Below are positions 17,339 through 26,062 of a stretch of DNA of 64,000 bases, in pieces. Source of the stretch: Amycolatopsis antarctica (lineage in GTDB: Bacteria > Actinomycetota > Actinomycetes > Mycobacteriales > Pseudonocardiaceae); assembly GCF_002262875.1 (NCBI RefSeq), contig NZ_NKYE01000007.1, positions 1-64,000 of the forward strand, given 5' to 3'. The notes beneath the pieces were generated by a model. That model was not told the DNA's origin and did no database searches. It worked only from the letters and a program-made list of their open reading frames with translations. The position numbers and the translations under genes were made by a program. The first letter of the stretch is position 1, and the number at the start of each line of letters is the position of its first letter.

Positions 17339-18357
17339 CCAGGGCCGGGACCACCTCGCACGTCCGCCACTCCACGCTGATCGGTTTCGTCACGGCCGCG
17401 CTGCTGGCCACGCTGATCGGGGTGGCACTGACCGCCACCGCGCCCGTCCCGGGCGTCACGGAGGTCAGCGAGGTGGTCTCGGTCGCCATCCCGATCGTCC
17501 GGGTGCTGCTGGACATCGCCGCGGTCGTGACGGTCGGGTTGGCGCTGCTGTCCGTGCTGGTCGGTTACGACCGGCCGAAACTGACCGAACCTGTGTTACG
17601 GCTTGCCCGGCCCGCCGCCGTCGCGGCCGCGCTGGTCTGGTCGGTGACGGCGTTCGTCGCGCTGATCCTGCAGACGGCCGAGTACCGGCCGCAGCTCGGC
17701 ACCGTCGGGCCGGGCGACGTGTGGGAGTACGTCGCGGGCGTCGGCGCGGGTAAGGCGCTGCTGATCATCGCCGTGCTGGCACTGGTTCAGGTGTGGCTGG
17801 GCGTGTTGTCGCTGCGGCACGGCGAGAAGGTGCCGGCCGAGGTGCGCGTCGGCGTCGGCCTGTTCACGCTGCTGCCGCTGCCCGTCACCGGACACGCCTC
17901 GAACTGGGACTTCCACGACTACACGATGATTTCGATGGAGCTGCACGTGATGAGCGCCGTCGCGTGGACCGGCGGGCTCGGCGCGATGGGCGTCCTGCTC
18001 GTCGGCAATCGGACGCTACTCGCGCACGCGCTACCGCGGTTCTCCAAGCTCGCCACGCTCTGCCTGCTGCTGTCCACGGCCACCGGGCTGTTCAACGGCA
18101 TCGTCGAGATCAATCTGAACCCGAACCTCGGCTTCCTGGAGGGCGTGTTCACCACGCCGTACGGGCAGCTCGTCCTGCTGAAACTGACCTGCACGGTGGT
18201 GATCGCGATTCTCGGCGCGCACGTCCGCTGGCGTCTGCTGCCGAAGATCGAGGCGCACAAACACACCGCGCTGGCCGCCTGGGCCGCTCTGGAAGTGGCG
18301 GTGATGGGGCTGGCTTTCGGCTTCGCCGTGGTGCTCACCCGCGCCCCGGTCTCGTGA
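17335..18357 (+). CDS. copD: CopD-family copper transport membrane protein
   Basis: A 340-residue polytopic membrane protein with eight or so helices. Conserved CopD features include the His pairs in PVTGHASNWDFHDYTMISMELHVMSAVAWTGGLGAMGVLL and in the later FLEGVFTTPYGQLVLLKL. In related systems CopC, CopD and YcnI act together in copper acquisition or tolerance; here all three are coupled by ATGA overlaps. Intracellular destination and direction of transport are not evident from sequence. Confidence 0.92.
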   Translation: MTRAGTTSHVRHSTLIGFVTAALLATLIGVALTATAPVPGVTEVSEVVSVAIPIVRVLLDIAAVVTVGLALLSVLVGYDRPKLTEPVLRLARPAAVAAALVWSVTAFVALILQTAEYRPQLGTVGPGDVWEYVAGVGAGKALLIIAVLALVQVWLGVLSLRHGEKVPAEVRVGVGLFTLLPLPVTGHASNWDFHDYTMISMELHVMSAVAWTGGLGAMGVLLVGNRTLLAHALPRFSKLATLCLLLSTATGLFNGIVEINLNPNLGFLEGVFTTPYGQLVLLKLTCTVVIAILGAHVRWRLLPKIEAHKHTALAAWAALEVAVMGLAFGFAVVLTRAPVS

Positions 18358-18544
18358 GGTTCCCGCTGGCAGTCACGCTACGGAGCTGCAACTTGCACAT
18401 TTGGCCGCGTCGGTCCACAACCAGAGTGACCAGCCCGGCCGAATTGGTAACGGTGAGAAATGCCGAATCCACAAACGACGAACGGCACGATTCTGTCGCC
18501 CAATGCCGCCTTTTCCGGTCCGAAAGTAGGAATGGCGCGGGTCG

Positions 18545-19432
18545 TCAGCGGTAACGGGACCACGGGGTTCCGGTACGGCCGGCACGCAGATCGTCGAGCC
18601 TGCGCATCAGCTCCCCGCGGACGTGCGGCCTGCTCCGCAGGATCGGCAGCACGCTGGTCGTCAACTTGAGTTCCCTGGCCAGCCGTAGCACCGGGTAGCC
18701 GTCCCACGCCGTCAGGTCGAAGCCGTACTCGTCGACGAGCATGCGGTACCGGCCCGCCGGGTCCCCGAAACGTTCCCGGCCGACGGCGAGCGGCGTCAGG
18801 TCCCACTCCGGCGGCCCCACGCTGGTGGAGTCGAAGTCGCACAGCACCGGACCGTCCGGCCCGACGATCACGTTCCCCGGGTGCGCGTCGCCGTGCACGA
18901 GCCCGCGCGGCAACCGGAACTCGAGCCCGGCCAGCGCGCCGTCCACCTGGTCGCAGCGCAGCAGCAGGAAGCGGCGGTCGCCGGGATCGAGTTCCTCGGC
19001 GTCGTCGATGCGAGCCCGCACGTCGTCCAGCGGGTTCCACTCCGGCAGACCGTCCGGGACCGGAAGCTCGTGCACGCGGCGTAGCAGAAATGCCAGGTCT
19101 GCGGCGGTGGAGCGGCGCTGCGCGGGCACCACCGTCGACCAGGCCGTGGCCACGTGCTCGCCGGCGACGAGCGGCTGCTCGACACCCGGCAGCAGGCGGA
19201 TGGCCGGGATGCCGTGCTCGGCGAAGTGACGAGCGACGTCGACGACCTTCTCCGCCCGGTGGCGCAGGGTCCGTGAGCCGACGATCCGCACCACCACCGG
19301 CGCGGAGGCGAGCGAGTACACGGCGTTGTTGGTGAACCGGATCAGCGTCGCGTCACGCGGGTCGAGGTCGAGCTGGGCGCAGAAGGCGGCCAGGGCGGCA
19401 TCCAGCTTCTCCCTGGTGAAACGCCCGTCCAA
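18545..19432 (-). CDS. aminoglycoside phosphotransferase-fold kinase
   Basis: A 295-residue APH/choline-kinase-fold protein. The Brenner motif is LVHGDAHPGNVIV and the metal-binding DFG equivalent is LCDFDSTSVGPPEWDLTP, both intact. The N-lobe (FTNNAVYSLASAPVVVRIVGSRTL) carries the nucleotide Arg/Lys region. It starts from TTG at 19432, 20 bp after the stop of the upstream NsdA-like regulator, implying one transcript. The frame is open a little further upstream, so a non-ATG start overlapping the regulator is possible. Substrate unknown; the linkage to a developmental-type regulator argues against a simple drug-resistance role (inference). Confidence 0.8.
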   Translation of the reverse strand: MDGRFTREKLDAALAAFCAQLDLDPRDATLIRFTNNAVYSLASAPVVVRIVGSRTLRHRAEKVVDVARHFAEHGIPAIRLLPGVEQPLVAGEHVATAWSTVVPAQRRSTAADLAFLLRRVHELPVPDGLPEWNPLDDVRARIDDAEELDPGDRRFLLLRCDQVDGALAGLEFRLPRGLVHGDAHPGNVIVGPDGPVLCDFDSTSVGPPEWDLTPLAVGRERFGDPAGRYRMLVDEYGFDLTAWDGYPVLRLARELKLTTSVLPILRSRPHVRGELMRRLDDLRAGRTGTPWSRYR

Positions 19433-19452
19433 GGTGGGCCGCTCGCCGTCGC

Positions 19453-20853
19453 TCAGGCCGCGTAGAAGGCGTTGAGACGCTCGGCGAGATCGCGGGCGTC
19501 GGCGTTGTTCTTGCGCCGCTCGGCCTCGATCAGCAGGGGCTTCATCCGGTCCTTGACGCGCGCCGACTTGAGCCCGTCCGCCGAGTCCAGCGCGCTGCGG
19601 CCGATCTTGGCACCGTGCTCGATGTCGCCGTCGAGCAGGTGGTTCGTGGCGAGCGCGCTCAGGTTGAACGTCTTGCTGCGCGCCATGTCGTCGCCGTAGG
19701 AGTCGATCGCCCTGGTCAGCGCTGGAATGGCGTACTTCGTGTGCGAGGGGTCCGCCGTCTGCGCCAGCACCGTGTGCACGGTGCCGATCATCGCGTGGAC
19801 GTCGGTCTCGTTGAAGAACTTGACCCAGGACTCGGCGTTCTCCAGGTCGGCGCGGGAGAACTCGTCCTTCGTCCGGCCGAGCAGCTTGGTGGCCTGCGTG
19901 CTGTTGCCCATCATCGCGTAGGCCCAGGCCTCGTTGGCGCAGAGCACCGCGACGGCCAGCTCGGAGCCGGATTCCTGCGCGGCGATCTGGCCGAGCTGGA
20001 AGAGTTTCAGCGCGTCGTCCGGCGCGTTCTGGTGCAGGTAGACGCGGCCCATCCGATACAGGACGTTCGCGACGAGCGGGTGGTTGTCGCCCTGTTTGGC
20101 CAGGTCGAGCGCGTTCGCGAAATGCCCGCGCGCCGAATCGACCAGCCCGGTGTCGAACGAGGTCCAGCCGGCCAGGCTGTGCAGGTCGGCCAGCGCCACG
20201 TAGAGCCGGTGCTTCACCGGATCGGCGCCGTTCGACTGGAGCATCTGCTGGCCCCAGGAGAGCTGCGCGACCACGGCGTCCCGGCAGAAACCGCCGCCGT
20301 ACTGGTAGTCGAGTGCGCGCAGGGCCCGCGTCGCGGCCTCCACCTGGCGCACGTCCGTCATGCCGATCCGACCGGGCGCGGGGGTGCGCGCCGGGGATGC
20401 GGCCCAGGCCTCCGGAGCGGATCCGAAGACCGCCGCTCCCATCGTGACCTGGGCAGCGTGTGCGAGGAACTTCCGCCTCTTCACGGCCTCGCCCTCCTCT
20501 GCCTGCTCGCCGCCGACCGCGCCTGCCGCGCTGACGACCTGTACCGCCGTCGCCTCGTCGTACGCGAGGCCCATGTATCCACGTGGGACACCCAGGCCGT
20601 CGGAGATCCTGGCGAGCACGTCGTAGGCCATGACCTGGCGGCCCTTGAGGATCTCCGACACCTCGGACTGCGACTGGCCGGTCATCGCGGCGATCTGCCG
20701 CTGCGATATGCCGACCCGGCGGAGCAGCCGGTACACCGTGCTGATCTCCCGGGCCGCCAGCGCATCGCGCATGTCCCGTTCCTCCCACGTGTCAGGAGGG
20801 ACGGGGTGACCCTTGCGGGTCTCGGAGACCTTGGAGATCTTGCCGATGTCCAT
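19453..20853 (-). CDS. HTH-XRE / TPR transcriptional regulator, NsdA-like
   Basis: A 466-residue regulator with an N-terminal XRE helix-turn-helix (about 28-90: YRLLRRVGISQRQIAAMTGQ, SEVSEILKGRQVMAYDVLAR), a GVPRGYMGLAYDE linker, then tetratricopeptide-like helices from about 180 to the end. The architecture and linker match the NsdA group of actinobacterial regulators, which repress antibiotic production and morphogenesis in Streptomyces. A Tat-like RRKFLAHAAQVTMGAAVFGSA stretch occurs internally (about 123-143), as is common in this group, but is not a start. The ATG at 20853 gives the conserved MDIGKISKVSE opening. Confidence 0.85.
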   Translation of the reverse strand: MDIGKISKVSETRKGHPVPPDTWEERDMRDALAAREISTVYRLLRRVGISQRQIAAMTGQSQSEVSEILKGRQVMAYDVLARISDGLGVPRGYMGLAYDEATAVQVVSAAGAVGGEQAEEGEAVKRRKFLAHAAQVTMGAAVFGSAPEAWAASPARTPAPGRIGMTDVRQVEAATRALRALDYQYGGGFCRDAVVAQLSWGQQMLQSNGADPVKHRLYVALADLHSLAGWTSFDTGLVDSARGHFANALDLAKQGDNHPLVANVLYRMGRVYLHQNAPDDALKLFQLGQIAAQESGSELAVAVLCANEAWAYAMMGNSTQATKLLGRTKDEFSRADLENAESWVKFFNETDVHAMIGTVHTVLAQTADPSHTKYAIPALTRAIDSYGDDMARSKTFNLSALATNHLLDGDIEHGAKIGRSALDSADGLKSARVKDRMKPLLIEAERRKNNADARDLAERLNAFYAA

Positions 20854-21147
20854 TGCGCACCCTCGCAGTCCGTTGGGCGTCGTCGAGAAGAGTAGGCAAA
20901 CCTCATTCAACCGCGCGAAACCCCGTTTGTGCTGTCTGATCGGCAGGGCCGATATCCGCCGACCGCTTAACGTGGAACCAGGCCCGGTCGCCGCTATGAC
21001 GGCGATCCCACCTTCTATCGGCTCGCTTTTCACCGCAATGTAGTCCTCAGTTCTCTGTGAGCGAGCCGCCACGGTCCGCGATCACTCAGAGCTACGACAG
21101 GCAGTTACGGAGCGCGGCGGAAGCCGCCGGGCAGATCGGAGCAGACG

Positions 21148-21492
21148 ATGGCACTCGTCGACTCGCTCGCCGCGGAAGCGGACATCACCGCGAACTCCGC
21201 GCGCTCCTCCCGCGGCGAGGACCGCGGTCCGGCCCAGCGCCCCGCCCTGTCGGTCGCACCCGCGGCGTCCTCCCCGAAGGACTCCGGTGTGCGCAGGAAC
21301 GAGGGCAAGCACACGGTCTGGCGCATCCAGTGCGGCGATCTCATCAGCCGCGAGCGCTGCGTGACCGTGTTCGTGGACAACGACGAGGTGGTCCTTGTGG
21401 GACCCCCCGGCGAAACCGCGCGGATGACGGGTGGCCAGCTCGGCCAGCTCCGTGCCGCGCTCAACGAGGCCGCCAAACTGGCGGAAAGGTGA
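21148..21492 (+). CDS. small conserved hypothetical protein
   Basis: A 114-residue soluble protein I cannot assign. The N-terminal 45 residues are Ala/Ser/Pro-rich and probably disordered. The rest forms a compact domain (HTVWRIQCGDLISRERCVTVFVDNDEVVLVGPPGETARMTGGQLGQLRAALNEAAKL), with a strand-rich part followed by a helix. It is divergent from the NsdA-like gene and precedes the next small gene by 13 bp, so the pair probably forms an operon. It has good codon bias throughout. Confidence 0.75.
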   Translation: MALVDSLAAEADITANSARSSRGEDRGPAQRPALSVAPAASSPKDSGVRRNEGKHTVWRIQCGDLISRERCVTVFVDNDEVVLVGPPGETARMTGGQLGQLRAALNEAAKLAER

Positions 21493-21505
21493 CGGTGAGT
21501 TCTAC

Positions 21506-21937
21506 GTGGATCAGATCCTCGGGCAGGTTCTCCGCAATGCCGTATGGGAACGCCTCGACATGCTCTCCGACCTGGCCGACCAGGCCGACGCGGCATCTCT
21601 GGTCTCGGTGGCACGGTCCGAACTGCCGCGGCTGACCGACGGCTGGCGGGCCATGCTCCGTGCGCACGAGCCCGACGAGCGTGGTGACTGCCCGACCTGC
21701 TCCACCCGCTGGCACCGGTGCAAGGCTCCGTGCTCGGTCTGGCAGGTCGCACATGAGCACCTGGTGGCCGGCGGCCTCGCGCCCCAGCAGAACGTCCGGC
21801 CCGGTCGGCGACGCGCCCCCGAGCCCGCCATGCAACAGGAGACGGTGCCCCCGGCCCGCCAGGCACCGCTTCCCCGCCGGGTCCCGGCGGCCGAGACCAC
21901 CGGCAGGCACGCTCTCGTCGCCGCATCGGCGCGATAG
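21506..21937 (+). CDS. small conserved protein with Cys-rich motif
   Basis: A 143-residue soluble protein starting at GTG 21506, preceded by GGTGAG seven bases upstream. Residues 1-60 look helical (ILGQVLRNAVWERLDMLSDLADQADA). A CPTCSTRWHRCKAPCSVWQVAHEH segment (about 59-82) has four Cys and two His and is a plausible zinc-binding knuckle. The C-terminal 50 residues are basic and Pro-rich. I do not recognise the family. Immediate proximity to the preceding small gene and divergence from the NsdA-like regulator suggest a shared regulatory setting. Confidence 0.75.
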   Translation: MDQILGQVLRNAVWERLDMLSDLADQADAASLVSVARSELPRLTDGWRAMLRAHEPDERGDCPTCSTRWHRCKAPCSVWQVAHEHLVAGGLAPQQNVRPGRRRAPEPAMQQETVPPARQAPLPRRVPAAETTGRHALVAASAR

Positions 21938-22574
21938 CCCCACCGGCAGGCGAGTTCCGGCCGACCAGCAGCCCCGCTGGGAAGACTCCGGTAGCTCGCC
22001 GTCCCCGACGGTTGGCTCGTCCGTACCCCCGAACGAGGCGAGCCGACCGTCGGCCAAACAACTCAACAACGTGAGGTTCCAGTGGCCGGTTCCAGCCACA
22101 CCCCTTGCGGCAAGAACTCTGCGATTAATCTTAAAAAGTTCGCCCGAATGGCTAGCGGAGTAGCTGTCCGCCAGCTATCTTGATCCACAGAGGCCACTGG
22201 CCCAAAAATTGCAGAACGCAAGCTGTGGCTCCCCGCCCACATTGCGGCCCCGAAACTCCGCGGGCCGGTGCCGTTGCACTCCCCCTCCCCCGACCGGCAC
22301 CGGTCCGCGGCCCCAACGCCCACCCACGTGTTGGCTTTCCTACCTGGTCATCCAGGATCTCCTTACGCAGCCCCGATGCGCGCACTCGCGCATCGCGTGA
22401 GCGCGTCGATTCCTTCCCAGAATTCCAGCCCGACCTGCCGGTAAGGCGTTACCCGACCTGCCGGCAATTGTTCTCGTCGCGTTGAATAAGCACCGTGGCG
22501 AAGCTGGCATCCGGCTAGTGGACGTTTACTTACGAGTCGCCGTCATTGGTCGCTTATCGGCCGTCGCGGATTAC
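21938..22574. other. 637-bp gap without a supported gene
   Basis: Between the Cys-rich protein gene and the convergent MFS gene. ORFs here are short with poor third-position bias. A lower-GC patch occurs around 22125-22150, followed by two mutually exclusive small hairpins (TAGCTG 22161-22166 with CAGCTA 22172-22177, or GCGGA 22155-22159 with TCCGC 22167-22171). A short direct repeat CCCGACCTGCCGG occurs near 22430 and 22453. No gene or known element identified. Confidence 0.5.
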
Positions 22575-23834
22575 TCAGGGGACGGCGCGGACGCGGCTCA
22601 GCAGGACTCCGGCCAGCAGGGTGAGCACGGCGGCGAGGGCGTAGAGGCCGCGGTAGCCGGCCGGAGTGGTCAGCACGACCGTCGCGATCACCGGGGCGAG
22701 CACCTGCGGCAGTGAGTTCGAAATGTTCAGGATGCCGAGGTCCTTGGCGCGACCGGAGGCGGCGGGCAGTACCTGCGTCAGCAGCGCGAGGCCGACTGCG
22801 GCGTAGACGCCGAAGCCGAGCCCGAGCAGGAGCGCGGCGAGCATGGTTCCCGGCCAGGTCTGCCAGACGGCGAGCAGCGCTGACGCGACGGCCATCACGG
22901 CCACGGACAGGTAGATGTAGGGCTTCCTGCGCCCGGACCGGTCGGACAGGGTGCCGGTGACGACGGCGCCGAGCACGACCGCCGCGGCGTAGATGCCCAT
23001 CGCGATCAGCAGACCGCCCTCCGGGTCGGGCAGCCGTACGACGTCGGTGAGGAAGAACAACAGGTACATGACGCCGAGTGCGTTGCCGACCTGGGTGAGG
23101 AAGTGCCCGCCCCAGGCCCACGCGAAATCCGGATGCTCGCGCGGCGACACCCAGAGTCCGCGCAGCGCTGCGCCCAGCGGTTGCCGTGCCGCGGCGGAGC
23201 GGGGCAGCACGGCGTCCTCGGTGCTGAGAACGAACGTGAGGACGCAGGCCAGCACGACGGCCGCGCAGACGAGGTAGCCGCCGGCCGGGCCGGCGATGAA
23301 GGTGGTGATCACCAGCGTTCCGACGAGCGTGCCGAGGATCTGGGTGGTCCCGACGACTCCGGCGACCCGTCCGCGCTGGAGTACCGGAACCCGGTCGGGC
23401 AGTGCCGCGGAGAGCGCGGCCAGCGTCGCGTTGAGTCCGGCCTGGGCGAGGCACCAGCCGGCCGTCATCTGCGGGACGTCCTGTGCTCCGGCGAGCGCCA
23501 GGAACCCGAGCCCGCCGGTGACGGCGCCGCCGACCGCCCACGGCCCGCGGCGGCCGAAGCGTGAGCTGGTGCGGTCGGAGGCGGCGCCGGCCAGCGGTGC
23601 GGCCACGGCGGCGACGAGCGCGCCGGCACCCGCGACGAGACCGAAGATCGTTTCCTTGGCCGCCGCGTCGAGAAGTTCGGCCTGTTGCGGCAAGAGAAGC
23701 TGGATCGGCGTGATGAGGGCGAACCAGAGTCCGAGGTTGGCGAGGAACAGCAGGCTCGTCCAGCCCAGCCGCACCGGGGTCCTCGGCTCGTCGAGTGCGC
23801 TGGGGCCCACGTCCCGCCCGGCCGCCCTAGCCAT
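22575..23834 (-). CDS. MFS transporter (sugar-type), partner of GH1 enzyme
   Basis: A 419-residue twelve-helix major facilitator. The loop 2-3 motif GAASDRTSSRFGRRGPWAVGGA and its repeat TGTLSDRSGRRKPYIYLSVAV after helix 8 are the MFS signatures, and the long SSRFGRRGPW resembles GPH/sugar-cation symporters. It overlaps the preceding glucosidase gene by eight bases, so it probably imports the beta-glucoside that enzyme cleaves. The divergent TetR gene is the likely regulator. Substrate inferred from context only. Confidence 0.88.
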   Translation of the reverse strand: MARAAGRDVGPSALDEPRTPVRLGWTSLLFLANLGLWFALITPIQLLLPQQAELLDAAAKETIFGLVAGAGALVAAVAAPLAGAASDRTSSRFGRRGPWAVGGAVTGGLGFLALAGAQDVPQMTAGWCLAQAGLNATLAALSAALPDRVPVLQRGRVAGVVGTTQILGTLVGTLVITTFIAGPAGGYLVCAAVVLACVLTFVLSTEDAVLPRSAAARQPLGAALRGLWVSPREHPDFAWAWGGHFLTQVGNALGVMYLLFFLTDVVRLPDPEGGLLIAMGIYAAAVVLGAVVTGTLSDRSGRRKPYIYLSVAVMAVASALLAVWQTWPGTMLAALLLGLGFGVYAAVGLALLTQVLPAASGRAKDLGILNISNSLPQVLAPVIATVVLTTPAGYRGLYALAAVLTLLAGVLLSRVRAVP

Positions 23835-25161
23835 CGATCAGCTTCCGATACCAGTGGTACGAGTCTTTGGGGGTGCGGCGCAGGGTGTCGTAGTCGACGT
23901 GCACCAGGCCGAACCGGGGCGCGTATCCCTTGGACCATTCGAAGTTGTCCAGCAGCGACCAGACGAAGTACCCGCGTACGTCGACGCCCTCGGCCATCGC
24001 GGACCGGACGGCGTCGAGGTGCTGGTCGAGGAAGTCCACCCGGTCGGGGTCGTGCACGGTGCCGTCCTGGCCGACCTCGTCGGCGCAGGCGCAGCCGTTC
24101 TCGGTGATGTGGATGGGCGGCAGGGCGTCGCCGTAGTCGCGGAGCATGCCGGTCAGCAGTTCCCGGAACGCGCCGGGCACGACCGGCGAGTCGTTGGTGG
24201 TGCGGCGATACCCCTCGACCTGGCGCAGCTCGAACGGCAGCGGATTCCCTTCGCCGGGAGCGGCGACGGCCTGCGGCTCGTAGTAGTTGACGCCGTAGAA
24301 GTCGATCGGTTCGGCGATCACCGGCAGGTCCTCGGCGTAGCCCTCGGGCAGGTGGGTGGCGAGTTCCTCCGGGTACCGGCCGAGCAGTACCGGGTCGGCG
24401 TAGAGGCGGTTGAGCAGCACGTCGAGGTGCCGGGCGGCGGCGCGGTCGGCGTCGTTGCCGGTGACCGGCCAGACCGGGCCGTGGTTGTTCGCCGTGCCGA
24501 CGCTGCCCGCCCCGGCCGCGCGCAGTGCGCGGACGCCGAGGCCGTGGGCGAGATTCTGGTGGTGTGCGGTGGGAATCGCGTCGAGCAGCAGGGTGCGGCC
24601 GGGGGCGTACTCACCGATCGCGTAGCCGTACACGGTGGTGACCATCGGTTCGTTGATCGGGATCCACATGGTGATCCGGTCGGCGAAGCGCTCGCCGAGG
24701 ATGGCGGCATAGTCGGCGAAGCGTTCGGCGGTGTCCCTGGAAAGCCAGCCGCCCGCGTCTTCCAGTGGCTGCGGGAGGTCCCAGTGGTAGAGGGTGGCGA
24801 CGGGCGCGATGCCCGCCTCGCAGAGGCCGTCGACGAGGCGGTCGTAGAAGTCGAGTCCGGCAGGGTTGGCCGGCCCGGAGCCGCTTGCCTGGATTCGGGG
24901 CCAGGCGAAGGAGAACCGGTAGGCGTCGACGCCGAGGTCGCGCATCAGCGCGATGTCCTCGGGATAGCGGTGATAGTGATCGGCGGTGACGTCGGCGTTC
25001 TCGCCGTTCGCTATCTTTCCGGGCGTGCCGGTGAATGTGTCCCAAATGGACGGTCCGCGGCCGTCGGCCCGCGTCGCTCCCTCGATCTGGAACGAGGCCG
25101 TCGCGACGCCCCAGGTGAACTCGTTCGGGAAGCTGTGTCGTGGCACCGAAGTGTCTCCCAT
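23827..25161 (-). CDS. bglA: glycoside hydrolase family 1 beta-glucosidase
   Basis: A 444-residue cytoplasmic GH1 enzyme. The N-terminal signature is FPNEFTWGVATASFQIEGA. The acid/base Glu lies in WIPINEPMVTTVYGY and the nucleophile Glu in PPIHITENGCACADE; the aglycone/glycone wall is GYFVWSLLDNFEWSKGYAPRFGLVHVDY. Retaining hydrolysis of cellobiose or aryl beta-glucosides is expected. The ATG at 25161 gives normal GH1 length, with the enlarged ORF upstream being shadow. It is first in the operon with the MFS gene and divergent from the TetR gene. Confidence 0.94.
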   Translation of the reverse strand: MGDTSVPRHSFPNEFTWGVATASFQIEGATRADGRGPSIWDTFTGTPGKIANGENADVTADHYHRYPEDIALMRDLGVDAYRFSFAWPRIQASGSGPANPAGLDFYDRLVDGLCEAGIAPVATLYHWDLPQPLEDAGGWLSRDTAERFADYAAILGERFADRITMWIPINEPMVTTVYGYAIGEYAPGRTLLLDAIPTAHHQNLAHGLGVRALRAAGAGSVGTANNHGPVWPVTGNDADRAAARHLDVLLNRLYADPVLLGRYPEELATHLPEGYAEDLPVIAEPIDFYGVNYYEPQAVAAPGEGNPLPFELRQVEGYRRTTNDSPVVPGAFRELLTGMLRDYGDALPPIHITENGCACADEVGQDGTVHDPDRVDFLDQHLDAVRSAMAEGVDVRGYFVWSLLDNFEWSKGYAPRFGLVHVDYDTLRRTPKDSYHWYRKLIDG

Positions 25162-25295
25162 CGCCGCTTCGCGAGCCCCACGCTGGGAACCAGCGAATAA
25201 ACGTGAATAGTTCTCGGATTCTAGGTGTTCCCTCGACCGGGCGAAAGGCCGTCGACAGGTTATTGTCCCTGACCAGCAGGGGGAGGAGTCACGAC

Positions 25296-25934
25296 ATGAC
25301 CGATGGTCAGACGACGAGGTCGGCCGGTTCGGCTCCGCTGCGGCGCCAGCCCGTCCAGCAGCGCAGCGCGGACCGAGTCGAACGCATGCTGGACGCCAGC
25401 GCGGCGCTGATCGAGGAGATCGGCTACGACGGTGTGACCACCACGCTGATCGCGAAGCGCGCCGGTGTCGCGGTGGGTTCGCTCTACCAGTTCTTCCCGG
25501 ACAAGCGGGCCGTGGTGCAGGCACTGACGCAGCGGAACCTCGAACGGTTCATGTCGGCGGTCGGCGAGCAGATGAACGCGGGCGAGCATCAGCACTGGTG
25601 GGATCTGGTCGACGGGATGCTGGACATCTACCTCCGGATGCACCGCGAGGTACAGGGTTTCTCGCAGGTGCACTTCGGCGACGTGGTGGATACCCGGCTG
25701 CTCGACGATCAGCGGGACAACAACGGCGTCGTCGCCGAAGCGGTGGTGCAGTTGCTGGCGGAACGGTTCGGCCTCGACGAGGAGCGGCTGGAGCTGCCGG
25801 TGGCGGTGGCCATCTCCACCGCGGACGGCCTGTTGAAACTCGCGTTCCGCGACAATCCGGCCGGCGACCAGGCCGTCGTCGATGAGACGAAGTACCTGCT
25901 CAAGGGCTATCTGGCGAGCAGGCTCGGCGACTGA
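25296..25934 (+). CDS. TetR-family transcriptional regulator
   Basis: A 212-residue regulator. The HTH (about 20-70) reads RVERMLDASAALIEEIGYDGVTTTLIAKRAGVAVGSLYQFFPDKRAVVQAL, a textbook TetR domain. The C-terminal ligand domain is helical, with a Trp-rich start (GEHQHWWDLVDGMLDIYL). Shine-Dalgarno GGAGGAG precedes the ATG. Divergent transcription from the glucosidase-MFS operon across 134 bp suggests it represses that operon and responds to its sugar or glucoside (inference). Confidence 0.92.
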   Translation: MTDGQTTRSAGSAPLRRQPVQQRSADRVERMLDASAALIEEIGYDGVTTTLIAKRAGVAVGSLYQFFPDKRAVVQALTQRNLERFMSAVGEQMNAGEHQHWWDLVDGMLDIYLRMHREVQGFSQVHFGDVVDTRLLDDQRDNNGVVAEAVVQLLAERFGLDEERLELPVAVAISTADGLLKLAFRDNPAGDQAVVDETKYLLKGYLASRLGD

Positions 25935-25938
25935 TCAC

Positions 25939-25972
25939 AGTTGTCCACAACGGGCGTTGCCTGTGGACAACT
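25939..25972. terminator. hairpin made of two inverted DnaA-box-like sequences
   Basis: Left arm AGTTGTCCACA (25939-25949) and right arm TGTGGACAACT (25962-25972) enclose a 12-base loop. The position, five bases after the TetR stop and before a convergent gene, fits a terminator. Each arm contains a perfect TTGTCCACA, the actinobacterial DnaA-box consensus, in inverted orientation. No dnaA, dnaN or AT-rich origin is near, so this is not oriC. Confidence 0.6.
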
Positions 25973-26062
25973 CGGATCGATCGCCCTACGCCGGGGGTGG
26001 GCGGCGGTAGGGTGGAGCGGGGACGCCCCCCAGGGCGGGTGGGGGGTCGGAAGGCTCCGAAT

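Noticed and set aside
20480-20550. Tat signal inside the NsdA-like protein
   Set aside because: The RRKFLAHAAQ stretch lies after the HTH domain, so it cannot direct export of the regulator; retained as an internal feature.
19477-20788. N-terminal extension of the phosphotransferase ORF over the NsdA-like gene
   Set aside because: It is the shadow of the regulator; kinase features begin only after the regulator stop.
25939-25972. Replication origin because of DnaA boxes
   Set aside because: Only two boxes, no AT-rich unwinding region, and no dnaA, dnaN or related genes nearby.
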